A DNA stretch of 38,382 nucleotides from Methylobacterium sp. Its GTDB lineage: Bacteria; Pseudomonadota; Alphaproteobacteria; Rhizobiales; Beijerinckiaceae. Positions 33,654-38,382 of this stretch are shown in pieces. Position 1 is the stretch's first letter, and the number at the start of each line of letters is the position of its first letter. The notes under the pieces were generated by a model, which saw nothing but the letters and a program-made list of their open reading frames with translations, made no database searches and was not told where the DNA came from. Position numbers and translations under genes: made by a program. The stretch covers positions 1-38,382 of the forward strand of contig NZ_JAIETD010000134.1 of assembly GCF_019745455.1 (NCBI RefSeq). Direction: 5' to 3'.

Positions 33654-34049
33654 ATGGCGACGACGGGCAGGATCGAAGGGGCGGAAGCGCAGGCGAAACC
33701 GCCCACCGGTTCCGCCCTGCTCGCGGCCGGCGCCATCCTGAGCGCGATCGGCGCCTCGTCCTGCTGCGTGCTCCCGCTCGTCTTCTTCGCGCTCGGCGTC
33801 AGCAGCGCCTGGATCGGCAACCTGACCGCGCTCGCGCCCTACCAGCCGTTCTTCGTGGCAGCGGCCGTCGCGTGCCTCGCCTTCGGGTTCATGCGCGTCT
33901 ACCGCCGGCCCGCCGCGTGCGCCGACGACGAGGCTTGTGCCCGGGCGCTGCCCAGCCGCGCGGTCAAGCTTTCACTGTGGCTCGCTGCCATCCTCGTCGT
34001 TGTCGCTGTCGCCTTTCCCTATGCCGCCCCGCTCATCGTCGGCGCCTGA
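33654..34049 (+). CDS. merT: Mercuric transport protein MerT
   Basis: A 131-aa inner-membrane protein with three predicted helices that carries Hg(II) from MerP to MerA in the cytoplasm. The vicinal cysteine pair in helix 1 is present (C37 and C38 in GASSCCVLPL), as is the cytoplasmic pair (C89 and C95 in ACADDEAC). The length is close to the usual 116, with about 15 extra N-terminal residues. I chose ATG 33654, since it lies just after the mer promoter and is preceded by GGGGAAGG about ten bases upstream; the frame is open from 33501, inside merR. merP follows after 17 bases. Confidence 0.9.
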   Translation: MATTGRIEGAEAQAKPPTGSALLAAGAILSAIGASSCCVLPLVFFALGVSSAWIGNLTALAPYQPFFVAAAVACLAFGFMRVYRRPAACADDEACARALPSRAVKLSLWLAAILVVVAVAFPYAAPLIVGA

Positions 34050-34066
34050 ACACCGGAGACCTTCTC

Positions 34067-34363
34067 ATGCTTAAAGTCGTACGCACCACCTTTAGCGCCG
34101 GACTTCTGCTCGCCGCCGGCTCGGCCTTTGCCGCCGAGCGGACCGTCAGGCTGCACGTGAAGAACGTGAGCTGCGTGACTTGCGTCCCCATTGTGAAGCG
34201 CGCGATTGGGCGCGCCGCTGGCGTGAGCAGCGTCACCGTTGTCGAGACGGAGGGCGGCAGCGCGGTGGCGACGGTCACCTATGACGCCGCCAGGGTGAGC
34301 CCCGAGGCGCTGGCGCAGGCCGCGACCGATGCCGGCTATCCGGCCCGTGTGCGGACGAATTGA
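34067..34363 (+). CDS. merP: Periplasmic mercury-binding protein MerP
   Basis: A 98-aa periplasmic Hg(II) scavenger. The signal peptide is residues 1-23 (cleaved after FAA), followed by a single HMA fold with the metal pair C36 and C39 in NVSCVTC; the usual Met of GMTCxxC is replaced. The rest (VSSVTVVETE, DAGYPARV) fits the family well. The ATG at 34067 has GGAGAC seven bases upstream, and the gene lies between merT and merA on one transcript. Confidence 0.9.
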   Translation: MLKVVRTTFSAGLLLAAGSAFAAERTVRLHVKNVSCVTCVPIVKRAIGRAAGVSSVTVVETEGGSAVATVTYDAARVSPEALAQAATDAGYPARVRTN

Positions 34364-34460
34364 CGCTTTCAACGACTCACGCTCTTCGTCCCGACGTCCT
34401 CGCGCTGCCATCGGGACGACTTGCATCCCGACCCGCTCGACTAACGACAGGTAAGCTCAA

Positions 34461-35933
34461 ATGAGTTCCGATTGCTGCGCTCCAGCCCGCCCGACGGAGC
34501 AAGACCATTACGACCTCGTCATCCTGGGCTCGGGCTCGACCGCATTCGCGGCCGCGATCACCACTCAGGAGATGGGCAAGACGGCGGTCATGACCGAAGA
34601 GCGGGCGATCGGCGGCACCTGCGTCAACCGCGGCTGTCTGCCATCCAAGAACCTGATCGAGGCGGCGAAGCTCGTCTTCGATGCCAGGAACCCGCGCTAC
34701 CCGGGCCTCGAGACCTGCGGGCCGGGGCTCAAGGTCAACTTCGCCGAGCTGATAGCCCAGAAGGACGAGGTGATCAGAGTCTACCGGGAGAAGAAGTACG
34801 ACAGCCTGGTCGGCGGTCAGTTCTCGATCGAAGAGGGCCGCTCCCGGTTCCTCGACGCGAACACCGTCGAGGTCAGCGGCAAGAGGCTGACCGGCGAGCG
34901 CTTCCTCATCGCGACCGGCTCGCGGCCGGTCGTCCCGGAGATCCCAGGGCTCGACCGGGTGCCCTACCTCACGAGCGACCTTCTCACCCACGATGAGGAG
35001 GAGGAGCTCAAGGATTTACCGGGATCGCTCCTCATCATCGGCGGCGGCTACATCGCGCTCGAGCTCGGGCAGATGTTCGCCCGCTTCGGGACCGAGGTGA
35101 CGATGCTCGAGCGCAGCGCTCAGGTGCTCGCCCGGGGCTACGAGCCGCAGGTCGGTCAGGCGATCGGGCACGTGTTCGCCGAGGAAGGCATCTCGATCGT
35201 GCCTCACGCGACGGTCGAGGCGGTCCGGTCCGAGGGCGCGGGCGTCGTGGCCGAGGTGCGCGTCGGCAAGGGCCGACGCACCTTCCGCGCGGAGCGGCTG
35301 CTGATCGCCACGGGCCGCCGCCCCAACACCGACGGGATCGGCCTGGAGGCCGCCGGCGTCTTGGCGAACGCGCGGGGCGAGGTCGAGGTCGACCCTCAGC
35401 TTCGGACGAGCGTTCCGCACATCTTCGCGGCCGGCGACGTGATCGGGCGACTGCACGAGAGCCAGATGGCGACGCCGGTGGGAGCGCGCCAAGGCGGCAT
35501 CGCCGCCCACAACGCACTCCACGGCAACGACCTGCGCGCCTTTGACGGGCGGGTAATCCCGCGCACGATCTTCACCGACCCGCCGATCGGCATCGTCGGC
35601 ATGACGGAGGCGGAGGCCATTGCGGCCGGTCACCGCTGCTGGTGCGCGACGATCCGGATGGAGCTGGTGCCGCGTGCCGGCGCGATCCGCGACACACGCG
35701 GGCTGATCAAAATGGTGGCCGACGCGGACAGCAACGAGGTGCTGGGCGTCTCGATGGTAGGCGCCGGCGCGGCCGAGGTGATCCATGAGGCCGCGATCGC
35801 GATGCGCTTCCGCGCCACGCTCGACGACTTCATCGACCAGCTCCACGTGTACCCGACCATGGCCGAGGCGCTGAAGATCGTCGCCATCGCCCGCTACAAG
35901 GATCCGGCGAAGCTGTCGTGCTGCGCGGATTGA
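34461..35933 (+). CDS. merA: Mercuric reductase MerA
   Basis: A 490-aa cytoplasmic flavoprotein that reduces Hg(II) to Hg(0) with NADPH. The FAD-binding GSGSTAFA is at 23-30, the redox-active disulfide C54/C59 is in GGTCVNRGCLPSKN, and the NADPH-binding loop is in LIIGGGYIALELGQ. The second FAD motif is FAAGDV. The C-terminal vicinal pair that takes over Hg(II) is present as C487 and C488 (LSCCAD). The N-terminal HMA-like domain (NmerA) is absent, so this is the short form, but the N-terminus has its own vicinal Cys pair (C5, C6). It is 97 bases after merP and belongs to the same operon. It has no organomercurial lyase beside it. Confidence 0.93.
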   Translation: MSSDCCAPARPTEQDHYDLVILGSGSTAFAAAITTQEMGKTAVMTEERAIGGTCVNRGCLPSKNLIEAAKLVFDARNPRYPGLETCGPGLKVNFAELIAQKDEVIRVYREKKYDSLVGGQFSIEEGRSRFLDANTVEVSGKRLTGERFLIATGSRPVVPEIPGLDRVPYLTSDLLTHDEEEELKDLPGSLLIIGGGYIALELGQMFARFGTEVTMLERSAQVLARGYEPQVGQAIGHVFAEEGISIVPHATVEAVRSEGAGVVAEVRVGKGRRTFRAERLLIATGRRPNTDGIGLEAAGVLANARGEVEVDPQLRTSVPHIFAAGDVIGRLHESQMATPVGARQGGIAAHNALHGNDLRAFDGRVIPRTIFTDPPIGIVGMTEAEAIAAGHRCWCATIRMELVPRAGAIRDTRGLIKMVADADSNEVLGVSMVGAGAAEVIHEAAIAMRFRATLDDFIDQLHVYPTMAEALKIVAIARYKDPAKLSCCAD

Positions 35934-36091
35934 TTGGCATACGAGCCTCGTTTTCGAGCCATTCTCAATGCCCTTCATGGCTACCCCGCGTCAGCACCTC
36001 TCTCCGATGCCACAAAAGCCGGTTCGAGGTGATCCGATGGGCGGCCGTACAGGTCGCTCGTTTCGTGGAGAGCGCCGTGCCCCGTTTCGGG

Positions 36092-36685
36092 TCACAGCCC
36101 ACGCATGTTCCAGGGCAGGTAAAAGGTCTGAATTAGGCCAAGCTCCAAACCCGCGTCGCCGGCCACGGGCAGCCCGTTCCAGGCCAGAGCCGGCGGGGTA
36201 GCGGTGTAGATCTCGATAGTGGCTGAGCCGGCGAGCTCCGCCTTAATGGCAGCGTTGATTCTCAAGCTGGTGCGCTGCGTGGCCCCAGGTCGGCCGTAAA
36301 AGTAGAGGCGCTTCGACAGACCCATGGTCGCCAGCCCGACATAGAGCGCGGCGGCGTCCTTGACGAAGGCATAGACACCCCGTGCCTTCGACAAGGGCTG
36401 GTCAGGCACCAACTCGCCTTCGCACGTCAACACCCACTCGCCGGAACGCTGGAAGCCTCCGCCCAGGAGGACGGCCGTGGACAAGACAGGTCGAGCGTTT
36501 TCAGCCGTCGAGGCTTGCAGGGGCGTGGCGGTAACGGCCGCGACGTTGGACGAACGGGGCGCCAGCCGCCCCGCCGCCTTCAGGACGTTGTAGGCGTGCT
36601 GATAGGAGACCCCGAGCCGTCGCGCGATCTCCGCCACTGGGAGACCCTCTGACGCGAGCGAGCGGATCGCGTCGGACGTGCTCAT
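36092..36685 (-). CDS. HTH plus GIY-YIG nuclease-like protein
   Basis: A 197-aa protein. Residues 4-38 form a homeodomain-like HTH (LPVAEIARRLGVSYQHAYNV), which could bind DNA or the operon's own operator. Residues 100-197 fit a GIY-YIG nuclease fold: GVY at 103-105, YVG at 115-117, a following Arg (R126), the metal-binding Glu E181 in GLELGLIQ and Asn N193 in PWNMRG. All five conserved positions can be assigned. I chose ATG 36685; the frame is open to 36865 but lies within the previous gene. It overlaps the stop of the PD-(D/E)XK gene by four bases, so the two are translated together. Confidence 0.75.
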   Translation of the reverse strand: MSTSDAIRSLASEGLPVAEIARRLGVSYQHAYNVLKAAGRLAPRSSNVAAVTATPLQASTAENARPVLSTAVLLGGGFQRSGEWVLTCEGELVPDQPLSKARGVYAFVKDAAALYVGLATMGLSKRLYFYGRPGATQRTSLRINAAIKAELAGSATIEIYTATPPALAWNGLPVAGDAGLELGLIQTFYLPWNMRGL

Positions 36686-37626
36686 GTCCCGCTCGAGGCG
36701 GACCGCTGCGGGCCCGCACACGGGACGAGCTTGAGCGCAACGGCCAGCGCCACCTCGATGTTTGCGAGCTGCTCGGAAAGCGGCAGGTCCATGTCGCAGC
36801 GAGGGACGGGCAGGCTCAGCGCCGCCGACTGGCCCCGTGTCAAAACCCGCACGCCTTCCGGCCAATCGGCCCGTCGTCGCTTGGCGAGGTCTGTCGCGAG
36901 GGTGCGTTCAAACTCCAGGTCCACGCATCCCTGGTCGTTCTTGTGGACGAGCTTGACCCCCTTCGGAAAGCCGATGCCCTTGAACAGCATCCAGTCCGAC
37001 TTTGGCCCCTTCGCGCCTGGCCGCGCCATCACCAGCTCCGGGTGATGGGCCTGCAGGTGCTCCCAGTAAGCCCGGTGGAACGCCGTTTTTCCGGCGTGGA
37101 CCTTCATGACGTAGCCCCGGCGTCCCTGTTCGATCGCCTCCCTCAGGATCGCTCGCCGCCACTCCGCGCGCGGGCCTTCCTGCCCGGCATACCAGTCCAG
37201 CACCGCCTCGTATGCCACGCGATGCTCGTAAGCGGAGTCGGCGGACAGGCCGTCAAGGTAGACCTGCGGAGCGCAGATCGCCGTGACGAACCGATCGTAG
37301 CGCCCGGCCTCTTGGGCGCGGACGGCGCGGAGGCCGTAGCGAAGGTCTTGCTCTTCCTGTTCGGAGGCTGCGACCTTGTTCTCAATCAGCACCGCCACGC
37401 GCTCGCTGGCGACCCGCACCCGTAAGAGCAGGTCCGTCTCGCCGTCCTCGTCGCTCAGGGAGTGCCAAGCCCCATCGAACACGGTCGCAGGTCCGAGTCC
37501 GACCCGCTCGGCGAACCAGGTCGCAAAGGCAGGCACGACGTGGAACTCCTCCATCAGAAGGAGATCGATGTCCCGCTCCTCGACAGATCGGAGATAGCGG
37601 CCGAAATCGGAAACTGGCGTGGGCAT
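36682..37626 (-). CDS. PD-(D/E)XK nuclease superfamily protein
   Basis: A 314-aa protein of the PD-(D/E)XK superfamily, similar in layout to the PDDEXK_4 family. The catalytic motif is intact: E63/D65 in GETDLLLRV, then E82 and K84 in VLIENK, followed by the typical helix EQEEQDLRYG. The C-terminal region (about 215-290) is mixed alpha/beta with a KSDWMLFKG segment. No membrane segment or methylase domain. It is the first gene of a two-gene operon with the GIY-YIG-like protein and starts 56 bases after a 16-bp palindrome. Members of this family are found in defence islands and toxin systems; the target here is not known. Confidence 0.8.
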   Translation of the reverse strand: MPTPVSDFGRYLRSVEERDIDLLLMEEFHVVPAFATWFAERVGLGPATVFDGAWHSLSDEDGETDLLLRVRVASERVAVLIENKVAASEQEEQDLRYGLRAVRAQEAGRYDRFVTAICAPQVYLDGLSADSAYEHRVAYEAVLDWYAGQEGPRAEWRRAILREAIEQGRRGYVMKVHAGKTAFHRAYWEHLQAHHPELVMARPGAKGPKSDWMLFKGIGFPKGVKLVHKNDQGCVDLEFERTLATDLAKRRRADWPEGVRVLTRGQSAALSLPVPRCDMDLPLSEQLANIEVALAVALKLVPCAGPQRSASSGT

Positions 37627-37681
37627 CTCGGGTCTCGCGAGGAGCTAGCAGGCGCCGCCACGCCGGCGAGCTCCGCTTTGG

Positions 37682-37697
37682 AACGTGTATACACGTT
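37682..37697. promoter_or_regulatory. Perfect 16-bp palindrome, likely operator of the two-nuclease operon
   Basis: AACGTGTATACACGTT is its own exact reverse complement. It lies in the 87-base gap between the nuclease operon and the toxin-antitoxin pair, 55 bases upstream of the ATG at 37626. The HTH protein of the operon or the RHH antitoxin could bind it. It is the only A/T-rich spot in this part of the window. Confidence 0.6.
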
Positions 37698-37713
37698 TCG
37701 GTGTAGGCGCGGT

Positions 37714-37995
37714 TTACCGCCGCTCAAGCGATCCGGGCGTCCAGCCCTCCGGCAGCTCGTCCCCGGGCTCCGGCGGGCGTTCGGGCACTCTCGCCAGAAT
37801 GTCGTCGAACTCGTCGAGCGAGTGGCCGGCAGCCCGGCACTTGAAGAACTCTGCCGCCATCTCGACCGCGCCGACCTTCTGCGCCACTGCCGTTGCGATC
37901 CACTGATTAAGGCTCACGCCGTCCTCTTTCGCCAGCCGCGCAGCGGCCGTCTTGATTGAGGTTGGCAGTTTCAGCGGGTAGGTCGCCTTGCTCAT
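37714..37995 (-). CDS. RHH (HicB/Arc-like) antitoxin
   Basis: A 93-aa protein with a ribbon-helix-helix fold: the strand YPLKLPTSIKTAAARLA, then the helix SLNQWIATAVAQKVGA, and a C-terminal part with EFFKCRAAG and a Pro/Glu-rich tail that would wrap the toxin. It overlaps the stop of the PIN-type toxin gene by four bases (ATGA), and both are read on the minus strand. RHH antitoxin downstream of a PIN toxin is a common arrangement in Rhizobiales. It likely represses its own operon and binds the toxin. Confidence 0.8.
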   Translation of the reverse strand: MSKATYPLKLPTSIKTAAARLAKEDGVSLNQWIATAVAQKVGAVEMAAEFFKCRAAGHSLDEFDDILARVPERPPEPGDELPEGWTPGSLERR

Positions 37996-38378
37996 GACAT
38001 CAACTCCTTCAGCAGCTCGGCGGGCCGCGCGATCCGGACGCCGAAGCGCCGCGCCGCGTCCCGGAAATCCCGGACATTGTAGGTCACGAGCGCGTCCGCC
38101 CGGCCATTAACCGCTGCCTCGAAGACCAGCTCGTCGTCAGGATCTCGGAGCTGCGGCCGCCACCTCATATGCACCTCCACCGGCTCAATCGCGACCGCCA
38201 GGACGCCGAGAACCCTGTCCACGTCTGCCAGACTCAGCCCCGAGACTTGGCGCTGTTCTGAGCGCTTCAGCACCTCCTCGTACTCGAGGAAGAGGCTTGG
38301 CGTGGCGAGCGGGGTGCCGTCGCGGGGTTGGTTGGAAATGAGGGTGGCGTAGTCTCCGAGGTGATCAACCTCGAATCA
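37992..38378 (-). pseudogene. PIN-family toxin (COG1569-like), N-terminus missing
   Basis: The C-terminal two-thirds of a PIN-domain RNase toxin are clear: PSLFLEYEEVLKR, then RPQLRDPDDELVFEAAVNG with the conserved acidic residues and LVTYNVRDF with the final Asp. The frame is open up to a TGA at 38379-38381 near the window edge, but the start of the family (a strand with LDTN, carrying the first catalytic Asp, about 35-40 residues) is not in this frame. A GTG at 38273 would give a 93-aa product without the first active-site Asp. Either the gene is 5'-truncated or a frameshift or rearrangement lies at the window edge. Toxin activity is unlikely from what is visible. Confidence 0.65.
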
Positions 38379-38382
38379 TCCG

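Noticed and set aside
36686..36865. Extended start of the GIY-YIG gene upstream of ATG 36685
   Set aside because: The extra 60 residues would lie inside the PD-(D/E)XK gene in another frame; the ATGA overlap at 36682-36685 gives the natural coupled start.
1..38382. CRISPR arrays, tRNA or rRNA genes
   Set aside because: No regularly spaced short repeats, no tRNA-like cloverleaf and no rRNA-like sequence were noticed in reading through the window.

Overview
The window is GC-rich throughout, with strong GC bias at third codon positions and long antisense shadow ORFs. Its gene families are typical of large accessory replicons of Alphaproteobacteria (Rhizobiales). Protein wording and the combination of genes most resemble Methylobacterium-type megaplasmids or genomic islands. 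That assignment is inference from protein style; no rRNA, tRNA or replication initiator is present to fix it.

Left part (1-10.4 kb): plasmid backbone. A 69-bp segment with 12-bp inverted ends abuts a 5'-truncated ParB-like gene. A terminator follows, then a giant methyltransferase/helicase fusion of the strawberry-notch type, a Toprim primase-like protein, a long structured gap and a DUF2493 (SLOG-like) protein. Next comes an overlapping two-gene unit (8619-10444) whose second product looks like an ImmA/IrrE-type protein that has lost its HExxH zinc site.

Middle part (10.9-24 kb): first metal-resistance block. A MerR-type operator/promoter (10903-10933) precedes two small secreted proteins, CzcB-like and CzcA-like RND subunits and a secreted two-cysteine protein. 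An IS5/IS427-type insertion sequence (17159-17981) sits inside a diverged ~200-bp repeat. On the minus strand follow a CDF exporter and a ZntA/CadA P-type ATPase. The ATPase is divergent from a MerR-family regulator and has an almost identical operator (21795-21825), so one regulator probably controls both the RND pump and the ATPase. Small secreted proteins and a mostly non-coding stretch follow.

Right part (24.2-38.4 kb): an orphan nuclease-like gene with a helix-hairpin-helix-like segment and a PD-(D/E)XK-like C-terminus; an L,D-transpeptidase lipoprotein; and a second metal operon on the minus strand, arsR > four-HMA P-type ATPase > ccdA > lspA, with an SmtB-like operator and a divergent short CDF transporter. 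Next is a mercury operon (merR divergent from merT-merP-merA, 19-bp-spacer promoter). The window closes with a two-nuclease operon (PD-(D/E)XK plus HTH-GIY-YIG) behind a perfect 16-bp palindrome, and a RHH/PIN toxin-antitoxin pair whose toxin lacks its N-terminus in the visible sequence.

Overall this is a mobile, mosaic region: plasmid maintenance genes, three metal-efflux or detoxification modules (divalent cations twice, mercury once), and several candidate defence or addiction modules placed between them. The most interesting undescribed units are the PD-(D/E)XK + GIY-YIG operon, the pseudo-ImmA pair, the orphan nuclease at 24182, and the ATPase with four tandem HMA-like domains in which CxxC is replaced by CxxE.
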